From Alicyclobacillus_A sp963788285 (GTDB lineage: Bacteria; Bacillota; Bacilli; Alicyclobacillales; Alicyclobacillaceae), in contig CAWBGB010000008.1 in the NCBI GenBank assembly GCA_963788285.1, positions 310,001 through 374,000 on the forward strand: DNA of 64,000 nucleotides. The letters are read 5' to 3'. A program made the position numbers and the translations under genes. Within the stretch, counting starts at the first letter, position 1. Every line of letters begins with the position of its first letter. The notes beneath the pieces were generated by a model. It did no database searches, was not told the origin of the DNA, and was given only the letters and a program-made list of their open reading frames with translations. This document shows positions 1 through 8,660 of the stretch, piece by piece.

Positions 1-2116
1 GTCGCAATCCAGCAAGAATGCCGTAAGCAAACTTGGGGGCAAGGCGAAAGTTTTGGCACACACCGACGATGAACGAAGTCATCTCGGTGCTTGCGACCAA
101 AAGTACCCCCATTGCGACAGCCGCCAACATACGAAACGCCAGTACGACGCCGGTCATGAGTCCAGGGAGACTGATGTGATACCAAAGGACATGTAGTGAT
201 TTTGCACCCGGCGGAACCGCTGAAAAGGCGGCAAACGTCCAAATGTACAAAACGTAAAAGCCGAGGAAAGGAGATAGACGTTTCAACACCTTCCGTGGGC
301 TCAGCCCTGGAACCACAAGTAGCAACAATACACCCCAGACGAACAGCGCCAGGGTCTGTGGGAGTTTTCGCGCCGCAATGCCAACCAACACAGTGGCCAC
401 CACAGCGAGCATGGACAAGGGTGGATTCAAGTACTTTGATAGCCCGCGCTGGCCGCGGATGGTCACTAGGTGGTCAGATCCTTTTCTCCACGGTTTCTCT
501 GGCTGGTTCCGCTGTTCCTGTGCGGGTTCCAACGCTTCCACGTCAGCGAGCAAATGGGCTTGGCGCAGTACGTCAGGACGCTCGAACAGGTCGTCTGGCG
601 AGCCGAAAAACGCGATACCACCGTCACACAGCACAGCCACATGGGTCGCATAGGTTCGCACGAGGTCCATGTCGTGTGTGGTGATGACGACGGTCTTGCC
701 TTGGTCCTGCAGTTGCGCGAGTCTCTCGAGAATGGCCAGCTGCGTTCGTGCGTCCTGACCAAATGTAGGTTCATCCAACAGGTAGAGGTCGTGCTCTTCA
801 CGCACCATGGCCGCCACGCTCAGGCGCCGCTTCTGGCCCTGGCTCAATGCGAACGGACTATGGTCTTCCAACCCGGCTAATCCGAACTCCTCCAGCAACC
901 GAGTCACCTGCGGCGGCAAGTCTCCCTGGACCACGCCGTTGGCTAACTCATCGCCAACCCGTTCGTAGATAAACTGATATTCTGGATTTTGAAAACAGAA
1001 GGAGAGCATCCGCTGCTTTTCCGTTGCAGATAAATCCTTGAGCGCTCGCCCGAACCATGTGACATGGCCTGACGCGGGCTTTTGCAACCCCGCCATCACC
1101 TGCAACAGGGACGACTTCCCTGCGCCGTTCGGTCCCACCACCGCGACGAATGCCCCGACGGGAATCATCAGGTCTACGTTGGACCAGATTAGACGCTCGC
1201 CGTACCGCAAGGACAACCCGTGTAGAGATATGGCGGGTTTGTCCACTGGAACGGACCTGCCCCGTTGTCGTGGTTGTAACGGCTGATGAGCGGGTTCCAG
1301 TGCAGAGCGGGCGTTCGTGACCAACCACGTAGGCTTGCCCTTCCAGGCGGGAACCACACCGGCGTCAACCATCCACGCCCATTCCTCCGTGAGCACTTCA
1401 CGGGTAGGCCCCACGCGGCGGACGCTGCCGTCCCGGTCGAAAAGGACGACGGTGTCCATGTGCGGGAGCAGCGGATCGAACTTGTGTTCAATGACAATCA
1501 GCGTCTGCCCCTGCTCATGCAGGCGTGCAATCTGCTCAAAGACCACTCGGGTGGAAAGTGGGTCCAGGTTCGCCGTTGGTTCGTCAAAGATCAATAGTTT
1601 TGGCTTAAGTGCCAAGGCTGACGCCACGGCGAGTTTCTGCTTCATCCCACCAGAAAACGTCGCGTGCTGTGCGTCCATCGGCACGTCCAGATGCACAGAC
1701 TCGAGAGATGCACGTATCACAGAACGCATGTCATCGCGGGGTACTCCAACATTTTCAAGGCCAAACGCCACTTCGTCGTCCACATGAATCATGCAAAACT
1801 GAGCATCCGGATCTTGGAATACGTACCCGATGCCGCCAGTACTGCAAAGCGACGGATGATAGTGTAATTCGCCCTTCACCTGTGCTTCGACGGACGAAGG
1901 AATGAGTCTCGCGCAGAGCATCGCCAACGTGCTCTTGCCACAACCGCTCGGTCCAAGAAAGAGCACCGACTCACCTTCCCGAACTTGCAAAGACACGTCG
2001 TGAATCACAGGCTTGCTAAGTTCCTCAAATGCGATGGACACATCTTCAAAGTGGATGAGGCTCTCCCGGGTTTGTAACGGGAGAGCCTTTTGTCGGAGTT
2101 CACGCTGGTCAATCAT
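1..2116 (-). CDS. ECF transporter tandem ATPase fused to T component (partial)
   Basis: Energises thiamine/HMP uptake with the S component encoded just upstream. The ORF starts at ATG 2116, overlapping the ykoE stop as ATGA, and stays open to the window edge (over 705 codons). ATPase domain 1 has Walker A GPSGCGKST (about residue 55), signature FSGGMKQKL (about 154) and Walker B LLIFDEPTANLDP (about 174). Domain 2 has Walker A GPNGAGKSS (about 328), Q-loop FQNPEYQF, signature LSQGQKRRL and Walker B LLDEPTFGQD (about 445). From about residue 550 the same frame becomes hydrophobic and EcfT/YkoC-like (for example LNPPLSMLAVVATVLVG). YkoD and YkoC are usually separate proteins; I traced the frame codon by codon and found no stop between them. 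A GTG at 465 could allow internal initiation of the T part. Could also be a lost stop caused by an indel. Confidence 0.85.
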   Translation of the reverse strand, partial: MIDQRELRQKALPLQTRESLIHFEDVSIAFEELSKPVIHDVSLQVREGESVLFLGPSGCGKSTLAMLCARLIPSSVEAQVKGELHYHPSLCSTGGIGYVFQDPDAQFCMIHVDDEVAFGLENVGVPRDDMRSVIRASLESVHLDVPMDAQHATFSGGMKQKLAVASALALKPKLLIFDEPTANLDPLSTRVVFEQIARLHEQGQTLIVIEHKFDPLLPHMDTVVLFDRDGSVRRVGPTREVLTEEWAWMVDAGVVPAWKGKPTWLVTNARSALEPAHQPLQPRQRGRSVPVDKPAISLHGLSLRYGERLIWSNVDLMIPVGAFVAVVGPNGAGKSSLLQVMAGLQKPASGHVTWFGRALKDLSATEKQRMLSFCFQNPEYQFIYERVGDELANGVVQGDLPPQVTRLLEEFGLAGLEDHSPFALSQGQKRRLSVAAMVREEHDLYLLDEPTFGQDARTQLAILERLAQLQDQGKTVVITTHDMDLVRTYATHVAVLCDGGIAFFGSPDDLFERPDVLRQAHLLADVEALEPAQEQRNQPEKPWRKGSDHLVTIRGQRGLSKYLNPPLSMLAVVATVLVGIAARKLPQTLALFVWGVLLLLVVPGLSPRKVLKRLSPFLGFYVLYIWTFAAFSAVPPGAKSLHVLWYHISLPGLMTGVVLAFRMLAAVAMGVLLVASTEMTSFIVGVCQNFRLAPKFAYGILAGLR

Positions 2117-2679
2117 TTCGACAACGCCCGCTTTTGCTTGCCAATTTCAAAATTGCGGAGAGCCCCGGTCCGATACAGCGCGTCATCAATCCACTTCGGC
2201 AACAAGCCACCGAGGATGGCACCGCTGATGAGCGTGGTGATGATGTAACCAATCTGGTTGACCAGCGAATACTGGCCACCTCCGTATTGGAAATACCACT
2301 GGATAATATTTCCTACCCCTCCAAATGCGCCGGCAAACATCAGAACAGATGTGCTGTACCGCTTCCAGCCGAACAACAACAGACCCACTTCGGCTCCGCC
2401 ACCTTGAACGAGCCCTGAGATTAGCGCCCCCGCCCCGTATGGACTTCCGAACGCCCACTCAAACAAGGCGCTGACCGCACCTCCCAAAAAAGCCGCGCCC
2501 GGACGACGCACAATATAAGCGACCAACACAGACGCAATCCACCAAACACCGTTCATGAGCCCAAGCAGCCATGGAGACGCGCCTCCTGTCACCGTGGCCA
2601 GCCAGTCCCATCCCATGTAAATGGCACCGCAGACAACCGACAAAATTACCGTGACGACAATGTCTCGCAACTTCCACAT
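2113..2679 (-). CDS. ykoE: ECF transporter S component, thiamine/HMP-specific (YkoE-like)
   Basis: Membrane substrate-binding subunit of a thiamine or hydroxymethylpyrimidine ECF importer. The 188-residue protein is almost wholly hydrophobic with about five to six membrane segments, and contains the Gly-rich ALISGLVQGGGAEV stretch typical of YkoE proteins. Start ATG 2679 has AAGGGGGG nine bases upstream. The stop overlaps the ATG of the downstream ATPase gene (ATGA), implying translational coupling. A TPP riboswitch with its own terminator precedes it, which supports the substrate assignment independently of the protein. Confidence 0.88.
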   Translation of the reverse strand: MWKLRDIVVTVILSVVCGAIYMGWDWLATVTGGASPWLLGLMNGVWWIASVLVAYIVRRPGAAFLGGAVSALFEWAFGSPYGAGALISGLVQGGGAEVGLLLFGWKRYSTSVLMFAGAFGGVGNIIQWYFQYGGGQYSLVNQIGYIITTLISGAILGGLLPKWIDDALYRTGALRNFEIGKQKRALSK

Positions 2680-2736
2680 GTAATGATTCCCCCCTTGGTT
2701 TCTGGCGCTCCATTAGCCACGACCAACGGTGTACGT

Positions 2737-2775
2737 AAAAAAGCCTCTGCAAATGCACTGGCGCATCACAGAGGC
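2737..2775 (-). terminator. Riboswitch-controlled terminator
   Basis: GCCTCTG pairs with GCAGAGGC across an 18-base loop and is followed by TTTTTT on the minus strand. It sits between the TPP aptamer and ykoE and is the likely expression platform. Confidence 0.9.
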
Positions 2776-2800
2776 ACACTATCCGAATCAGGTCTGTGGC

Positions 2801-2882
2801 ACTTCCTCCCGCTGGTATTACCCAGATCGAGTCCTAAAGGGTTAGCGATCCGTTCGCTTCTCAGCCATCATGGCACCCCTAG
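2801..2882 (-). promoter_or_regulatory. TPP riboswitch aptamer (THI element)
   Basis: Read on the minus strand the segment has the conserved TPP aptamer blocks in order: AGGGGTGCC, GGCTGAGA, ACCCTT, and CTGGGTAATACCAGCG followed by GGAGGAAGT. It lies about 120 bases upstream of ykoE and just before a rho-independent terminator, so TPP binding probably stops transcription of the thiamine transporter genes. Confidence 0.95.
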
Positions 2883-2947
2883 CGCCTAACTATGCAATTG
2901 ATGCCCTCAATGTACCACGATTTGTGAGCCATGTAAATCCACTGGTC

Positions 2948-2956
2948 TGCTATAAT
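2948..2956 (+). promoter_or_regulatory. Extended -10 promoter for the exonuclease gene
   Basis: TGCTATAAT is a perfect extended -10 (TGnTATAAT) 31 bases before the GTG start at 2987. No good -35 lies at 17 bases, which is usual for extended -10 promoters. It is divergent from the riboswitch leader. Confidence 0.65.
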
Positions 2957-2986
2957 GAAGGAACTGTCAACCAAAGGAGAGTTCTC

Positions 2987-3874
2987 GTGAAACAAGCGGA
3001 TTTTCTGATTATGGATGGTTCATCTATCCTTGTTCGTGCATTTTTTGCGAGTGCCTACGGACGGCGCTTGATGCAATCGACGCAAGGCGTTTACACCAAT
3101 GCCGTGGTTGGATTCTTGAATATGATGATTGGCGCCCTGGAGCGCGTGAGGCCGAAGTACGCCTTTGTGGCATGGGACGTCTCGCGGGATACCTTTCGCC
3201 GGGAGCTTTACTCCGAGTACAAAGGCACGCGCGGGGAACTCCCGGACGAACTGCACCCCCAATTCACCACCATGCAAAACGTCCTCGAAGCCATTGGGAT
3301 TCCCCAGCACTTCGACGAAAGGTATGAAGCGGACGACATTATCGGCACACTCGCCTACCGCGCTTCCGATGAGGGGCACGATGTTCTCATATTGACCGGT
3401 GACAGGGATGCCCTGCAATTGGTGCGCGACAACGTCACCGTCGCCATCATGAAACGTGGCATCACAGAGGTGGACTTATACACGCCAGACACACTCCGCG
3501 AGCAGTATGGACTCACACCGGCGCAGTGGATTGACTTGAAAGGATTGATGGGCGACTCGAGCGACAACATTCCAGGCGTGCCGGGCGTCGGTGAAAAGAC
3601 CGCACTGAAGCTGCTTTCGGAATACAGCAGCGTTGAGAATCTGCTTGAAAACTGCCATACCATGAAAGGAAAGTTGCGGGACAAGCTTGAGGCACACCGT
3701 GACCTGGCCCTGCTCAGCAAGAAACTCGCCGCCATTGTGACAGACGTACCCTTGTCGCTGACCTTGGAAGACTGCAGACTGCAGTTGCAGTTGGAGCGTG
3801 CTGCACAGACACTACGCGAGTTGGAATTGCAGCGATTCCTGGCCCCTCTGGAGCGCTTGTTGCAAATCGGATAA
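2987..3874 (+). CDS. 5'-3' exonuclease (YpcP-like, Pol I N-terminal domain family)
   Basis: Stand-alone homologue of the FEN-type 5' nuclease domain of DNA polymerase I, expected to remove RNA primers and flaps. The product is 295 residues, the usual size. Metal-binding acidic motifs are present: FLIMDGSS at the N terminus, VAWDVSRDTFRREL with the YKGTR arch, YEADDIIGTL, ILTGDRDALQLV, and the helix-hairpin region GDSSDNIPGVPGVGEKTA. GTG 2987 is chosen because AAAGGAGA lies seven bases upstream; an earlier ATG at 2870 would read through the promoter. Confidence 0.92.
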   Translation: MKQADFLIMDGSSILVRAFFASAYGRRLMQSTQGVYTNAVVGFLNMMIGALERVRPKYAFVAWDVSRDTFRRELYSEYKGTRGELPDELHPQFTTMQNVLEAIGIPQHFDERYEADDIIGTLAYRASDEGHDVLILTGDRDALQLVRDNVTVAIMKRGITEVDLYTPDTLREQYGLTPAQWIDLKGLMGDSSDNIPGVPGVGEKTALKLLSEYSSVENLLENCHTMKGKLRDKLEAHRDLALLSKKLAAIVTDVPLSLTLEDCRLQLQLERAAQTLRELELQRFLAPLERLLQIG

Positions 3875-3879
3875 GGTCA

Positions 3880-4412
3880 GGATGCACGTGCGCGCCGGGC
3901 TGCGCTATGGTTTCGCACCCGTACCACGCTCTAGTCGCGTCAATGAACGCATCGACTTCATAGTCCGTGTTGTACGGTGCCAGCCCAGCGCGAATCCAGG
4001 TGCCGGATGTGTTAATCCCCAGCTTATTCGCAAGTGTCGTAGCGTAGAAGTCACCATCCGCCACAAAAATCGCCATCGTTTCACAGACTTGCCGAGGTGA
4101 CGCGGAAGGGCTCGGTTCCAGTCCAGCTTTTTGGAACAAGTCCTTGTTGTAGAACCGTGCCAACGTTCGAACCGCAATCGGAAACACGTAGTACTCCCCA
4201 TCAATGCCAAAGTCTGCACCATTGATATGTAGTAATTCTTGATATCCTCCGTGCTCATTAAGTCCTGCGGAATCGGTTGCAGGTAACTCTACTGCCTGTA
4301 AGTAATGGTCACTTGGTTTGAATCGATCCCGCTGTTACCAACCGACGACGATGCCTGTCGAAAGCAGGGTGGCGGTGCCGACGGCACCTAGCTTCGCTAT
4401 CCTGCGATTCAT
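3880..4412 (-). pseudogene. Remnant of a sugar ABC transporter solute-binding lipoprotein
   Basis: Starting at ATG 4412 the minus strand encodes a signal-like N terminus (MNRRIAKLGAVGTATLLST) that soon meets a stop. A later frame gives GEYYVFPIAVRTLARFYNKD, LFQKAGLEPSPSASPRQV and FVADGDFYATTLANKLGINT, which resemble the lobes of family 1 extracellular sugar-binding proteins. The whole is far shorter than the usual 420 residues, with internal deletions and a missing C terminus where it runs into the exonuclease gene. No permease genes remain nearby. Non-functional. Confidence 0.75.
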
Positions 4413-4731
4413 TTTAAGTCCCCCTCTTGATTCGACCTCCAGTTCAGCGAATTTACAATCTACATATCATCTAGAAATCTCAATTTAATGAAATTATGTA
4501 ACAGTAGATGAATTCTGGTCGAGTAGAAAAACAGCTGTCAACAATAACTTATTCATCAATTCCGAACCATATATTTAGATTGGCAAATAACTTGGCAACG
4601 CGAATGCGGATTCACCTCTCGCCTGTTTCAGTCAGCAGACGGAGCCTGCTCATCAGGCGATGGCATACTAGACCAGCTATGTGGTTCAACCATAGAGAAC
4701 AGATGAACGCTCCCACGAGGAGGCCAATGAG
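4413..4731. other. Intergenic region, AT-rich
   Basis: About 320 bases between the solute-binding protein remnant and the argH-like gene. I see no ORF, RNA gene or clear terminator. It ends with the ribosome site GAGGAGG (4717-4723) of the next gene. Confidence 0.6.
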
Positions 4732-6241
4732 ATGAAGTTGAAAGAGGCCATTCTGAGCCGTGAAGGCGATTCGTTCCCTGGCGCCACTTATGCCGAAGTC
4801 GTACTCGTTCCCGCCTACGACAACGCAAAGACAGTTCTTCTACACCCCATGCTCGCAATCCACAAAGCACACCTCATCATGATGGTTGAACAATCCCTAC
4901 TCAAACGCCATGAAGCCCAATTGATCATGAAGGCGATTCAAACCCTGGATATTCCGAAATTGCAGGAAACGACCTACGATGGTCGTTTCGAAGACCTGTT
5001 CTTTTTGGTCGAGAGTAAAATTATGCAAACTGCCGGAGAGATTGGTGGCAGTTTACATCTCGCGCGTAGCCGTAACGACATGGGCGTCGCCATGTACCGG
5101 ATGACGCTTCGTCAAAAGCTGTTGGATACCATCCAATCCGCGTGCGCATTCTTACAGGCGCTGGTAGATACGGCGAGTCAGCATGTCGACACCATCATGC
5201 TCGGTTATACCCATACCCAACAAGCCCAACCGATGACGTTCGCCCACTACTTGACGGCAGTTTTTGATTCCGTTGCCAGGGACATCAAACGTCTGCAAGC
5301 TGCCTATAGCACTTGTAACCACAGTCCACTTGGGGCGGCTGCCTTGACCACCTCCGGCTTTCCAATTAATCGGGAACGGGTGGCGCAACTACTCGGATTC
5401 AATGATCTGGTAGAGAACTCATACGACGCCATCGGCGGGGCCGACTACCTGGGAGAAACAGCAGCGGCATTGCAGGTGCTGTTTATTGGGATTGGGCGCT
5501 TTGTCCAGGATCTGCTGCTGTGGTCTACACAGGAATTTGGGGCCATTCGGGTTGCGGACCCCTACGTGCAGATCAGTTCCATCATGCCTCAAAAAAGGAA
5601 CCCAGTGTCTTTGGAACACATTCGCTCTCTCAGCTCTAGTGGAGTTGGACGTTGTACCACTGTCATCCAAATGCTTCATAATACGCCCGTTTGGCGACAT
5701 CGTGGACACAGAGGACGACCTGCAGCCTCATCTTTGGCAAGGTCTCCGCCTATCGGATCAGATCCTGCGCCTCTGTGCTGCAGTTGTCGGGACGGTGGAT
5801 GTGAACAAGGAGTTATTGCTGAACCGCGCCAAACACAGCTTTGCTACCATCACAGAGCTCGCCGACACATTGGTTCGAGAAGCCAACATTCCATTCCGAA
5901 GTTCTCATTCGATTGTCAGCCACGTGGTGAAGATTGCGATGGCAAGGCAACTGGATGGTTCACAAGTTACGAGCGCCTTGATTGACGAGGCCGCCACCCT
6001 GGTGATAGGGCATCCGCTGCAGCTGTCTCCGGACATCGTCCAACGAGCCATGGACCCTGTCTACTTTGTCAAGGTACGCAAGTTGCCAGGTGGCCCCGCG
6101 CCCACCGAGGTTCACCGCGCGCTGGCCGCAAGACAACGACACCTGAACCACATGGTTTCTTCCCTCCACGCAGAGGTTCAACGCTTGAACGATGTCTTCA
6201 CGTACTTAGACGCTGCTGCGGAGGAATGGTGTCGAGGTTAA
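4732..6241 (+). pseudogene. Argininosuccinate lyase-like protein, frameshifted
   Basis: Lyase-1 superfamily enzyme closest in appearance to argininosuccinate lyase (fumarate-releasing beta-elimination). Conserved blocks: EIGGSLHLARSRNDMGVAMY near residue 105, GYTHTQQAQPMTFAHYL, and the mobile loop SSIMPQKRNPVSLEH with the catalytic Ser. The frame breaks near 5690: TPV WRHR replaces the expected TPFGDIVDTEDDLQP, which continues in another frame to the stop at 6241. Removing one C from the CCC near 5690 restores a roughly 500-residue protein. The start lacks the usual LWGGRF motif, so it may be a paralogue rather than the biosynthetic ArgH. Good SD eight bases upstream. Confidence 0.8.
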
Positions 6242-6359
6242 TGCCAGTCTTCCAATTTGCACTCTTCCTGCACCTTCCAAGCCCAAATGCAAAGGGACTG
6301 ACCCTCAGTGCTTTCGGCACTTTTGGAACAGCCCCTTTGTTGTTCATATCCTCTGTTGA

Positions 6360-6820
6360 GTGTTACTCAATTGTACTAAGCAGTTCCATGACAGCATCTT
6401 TGGTGGAGGCCTCCAACAAGGCGTTGCGGAAATCGTCGTCAATCAATTTTCGCGAAAGCATTTGCAAGATCTTCGGTGTTCGTTCCCTGCGCGACTCTCA
6501 GGCACGGTCAGCAGAAACACCAAGTGCGCAGGCTCTCCGTCCAGACTGTTCCAATCACGCCCTGTGGCTTCTTGCCAAAGACCACGCTCGGGGACCGCAT
6601 TCGTTTTTCCATGTGGAATGGCGATGCCAAACCCAATGCCGGTACTGCCTTCCTTCTCCCGTTCGCAAACAGCTTCTGTAAATCCCTGTTTATCGTTCAA
6701 GCGTCCTTGTTCATCCAAGGCTTGCACCATTTCTAAAACGATGTCCTCCCGCGTGGTTCCAGACAACTGCAGTGTGACAAGTTTAGGAGTGATAAGATCT
6801 GCCAGTTTCAACGTCAGCAT
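6360..6820 (-). pseudogene. PTS fructose-family EIIA domain, decayed
   Basis: The minus strand encodes an EIIA(Fru)-type domain: LITPKLVTLQLSGTTREDIV, then the phospho-acceptor region GIGFGIAIPHGKTNAV with its His, then DWNSLDGEPAHLVFLLTVPE. Frames change at least twice (after KTNAVPER and after GNEH); the C-terminal helix RKLIDDDFRNALLEAST is in a third frame. It follows a fragment of the membrane EIIC domain, so this is what is left of a fructose-type PTS permease gene. Confidence 0.78.
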
Positions 6821-6844
6821 CCCCTTAATCTGTCACTTCTTTTT

Positions 6845-7090
6845 TCAGCACATTACGAGGAGAGCGGTGACTATGATGCCAACAACTAGGATGGCCACAA
6901 AGAACATCGGAACGTTGTCCACAGCCCGTACCACAGCAACGATGGGGCCACCGTGTGACACCGTGACACCAGATAGCATTGCAATCACGGAACCGACCAT
7001 GGAACCAATCATAATGCTTGGAATCACTCGCAGAGGATCCGCAGCTGCAAATGGAATGACACCTTCCGTAATTCCCAAAGTCCCATTGTA
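6845..7090 (-). pseudogene. PTS fructose-family EIIC C-terminal fragment
   Basis: About 80 residues beginning GTLGITEGVIPFAAADPLRV, a conserved EIIC(Fru) motif, followed by two hydrophobic segments. The upstream roughly 250 residues of the EIIC domain are absent; the fragment abuts the regulator remnant directly. Part of the same deleted PTS locus. Confidence 0.72.
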
Positions 7091-7119
7091 AACGCCGCCT
7101 TGCCTGCCTCAGCCTTGTT

Positions 7120-7758
7120 TGATGCGACGAATGGTGCTCAGGACGTGAATGGTGAGATGATACATGGCCTCATCGGCAATGCGGAGGCCTTTCACGTGTG
7201 TTTCGATGCAATGTTTGACCACATCAATTTTTCACATGGCAGAAATAACGTGTTCGCTTCCTTCGCCAGACAAGCCATAGCGAAGCGCCAACTTCGTTCG
7301 TCGCTAACTGCCTGGATTCCCTTGTGCCGCTTGCGCACCAGTTTCAAGGAAAATCGATCGAGCCACGTTTCGACTTCATCCAACCGACTGCGAATCGCTT
7401 TCTTGGAGAGGTAGAACATATCTGAAAGTTCTTGGATTGTCACCGTCCGCCTTTGCGTAAAGAGGTGTTGGATGATGTCCACTGTTGTCTTATTATCGGC
7501 GTCAGCCGAATCGATAGGTACCTGTCCAAGTTGGCGGAGCAGCTCGACTCGCTTGTCGGCCTCAATATACAACCGGACCCCAGCGTTGGTTTTTCGATGA
7601 ATGTAGCCGTGGAAAGGCTTCAGCCATTGGTCAATGACCTTGAAGTCATTGCGAATGGTACGTTCGGAACACCTCAACACGCGCACCAATTCGGAATATA
7701 CGAGTCTCGATTCAAAAGGATGGAATGCTCTTTTTTGCCGGAGGTTCAGTACGTCCAT
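7120..7758 (-). pseudogene. MtlR/LicR-type PTS regulator, truncated
   Basis: Starting at ATG 7758, the 188-residue ORF holds two winged-helix-type segments (RCSERTIRNDFKVIDQWL and TIQELSDMFYLSKKAIRSRL), as in PRD-containing transcriptional activators of sugar PTS operons. After a frame change at about 7192 a short piece reads IADEAMYHLTIHVLSTIRRI, a PRD-domain fragment. The rest of the PRDs and the EIIA/B-like domains are missing. It sits directly before the EIIC fragment in the same direction, as expected for a local activator. Confidence 0.72.
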
Positions 7759-7832
7759 AGAACTTCATTGCATCCCCGATACAGTTCTGACGTCTGAACA
7801 CATTCTACGAGTTCGTGAGGCCTAGTCAAAGT

Positions 7833-7858
7833 GGAGGGTGACGGTCGCGTCACCCTCC
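7833..7858 (-). terminator. Hairpin terminator after the small zinc protein
   Basis: Perfect 10-bp stem GGAGGGTGAC/GTCACCCTCC with a six-base loop, 25 bases after the stop of the small zinc-ribbon gene. The following T run is weak (CTTT), so efficiency is uncertain. Confidence 0.55.
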
Positions 7859-7882
7859 ATCCGTTCGTTTGGCAAACAGAGC

Positions 7883-8050
7883 TTAAGCGTCCACAGAGGG
7901 GAACTCTATCCTACGCAGGCAATGAGGGCATTCAGCCACCGGAAGACCGGTTTGGAGTTTGAGCGTGCTGATACGAAAGACTTCGTCACAATGTGGACAG
8001 GTGCAATAGGTCTCCTTTTCGTTCACCATGTGGTTGAACTCAAGCTCCAT
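7883..8050 (-). CDS. Small zinc-ribbon protein
   Basis: A 55-residue soluble protein with two CxxC knuckles (CPHCDEVF and CPHCLRRI) spaced about 27 residues apart, consistent with one structural zinc site. Function unknown. ATG 8050 is chosen because AAAGGAGG lies nine bases upstream; an earlier in-frame ATG at 8077 has no ribosome site. The gene stands alone between the PTS regulator remnant and a second small zinc protein gene. Confidence 0.75.
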   Translation of the reverse strand: MELEFNHMVNEKETYCTCPHCDEVFRISTLKLQTGLPVAECPHCLRRIEFPSVDA

Positions 8051-8235
8051 GACTTCGGACCTCCTTTCTCGATACACTACATACAGTATTTATATGAATA
8101 GACGCTGTAATTCCTCGCGAAGTTACAAACTTTCATGTGAACGATTTGCAAAATTCCGATATCCACAAGTTCAAAACAGGGTGTCTCAGGCAGTCATCAT
8201 CATTTCTGTATGCTGAACACCTTAGCACGTGACAA

Positions 8236-8272
8236 GCAAAAAATCCAGCCGACAGGATTATTGTCGACTGGA
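8236..8272 (-). terminator. Rho-independent terminator
   Basis: CCAGTCGAC pairs with GTCGGCTGG and is followed by ATTTTTT on the minus strand. The stop codon of the CHY zinc-finger gene (8258-8260) lies in the loop, so this ends that gene and possibly the long his transcript. Confidence 0.85.
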
Positions 8273-8602
8273 TGGCGTTTCAAAATACAAGGGGTAATGA
8301 TTTTCACACCCCGGATTGAACTTTGATTGACACACCGGACACACGTAGTTACACGCCAGGTACTCCGCAATGGTCAGTTCATGTCCACATGCACCACAGA
8401 GAATGGCACGTTCGTGAAATTGATCCCTCCGCCACACTGCAGCCGGATGATCCGCCACCACAACGTGGCATTCGTAACAGGGATAGTACGTGTTACAACA
8501 CGGGAACTTGATAGCAATGATGTCCTTGTCCGTGTGATAGTGCTCGCACCGGGTTTCCTCGTCCACCAGTACCCCTTTGACCTCGACGCCGTGTATGTTC
8601 AT
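8258..8602 (-). CDS. CHY-type zinc-finger protein
   Basis: The 114-residue protein contains the CHY zinc-finger pattern: CEHYHTDKDIIAIKFPCC, then YYPCYECHVVVADHP, then a CGACGHELT knuckle and a closing CPVCQSKFNPGC. Such proteins bind several zinc ions; bacterial members have no settled role. ATG 8602 has GAAGGAG upstream. It lies 58 bases downstream of hisIE on the same strand with no terminator between, so it may be transcribed with the his operon. Confidence 0.85.
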   Translation of the reverse strand: MNIHGVEVKGVLVDEETRCEHYHTDKDIIAIKFPCCNTYYPCYECHVVVADHPAAVWRRDQFHERAILCGACGHELTIAEYLACNYVCPVCQSKFNPGCENHYPLYFETPSSRQ

Positions 8603-8660
8603 ACCCTGCTCCTTCTCCCCGATGGTGACGATTCGATGCGGATTTCACAAAACCCACGAC

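Noticed and set aside
196..2458. Several plus-strand ORFs over the ECF genes
   Set aside because: They are antisense frames of the continuous ATPase/T-component ORF, which has complete Walker, Q-loop and signature motifs.
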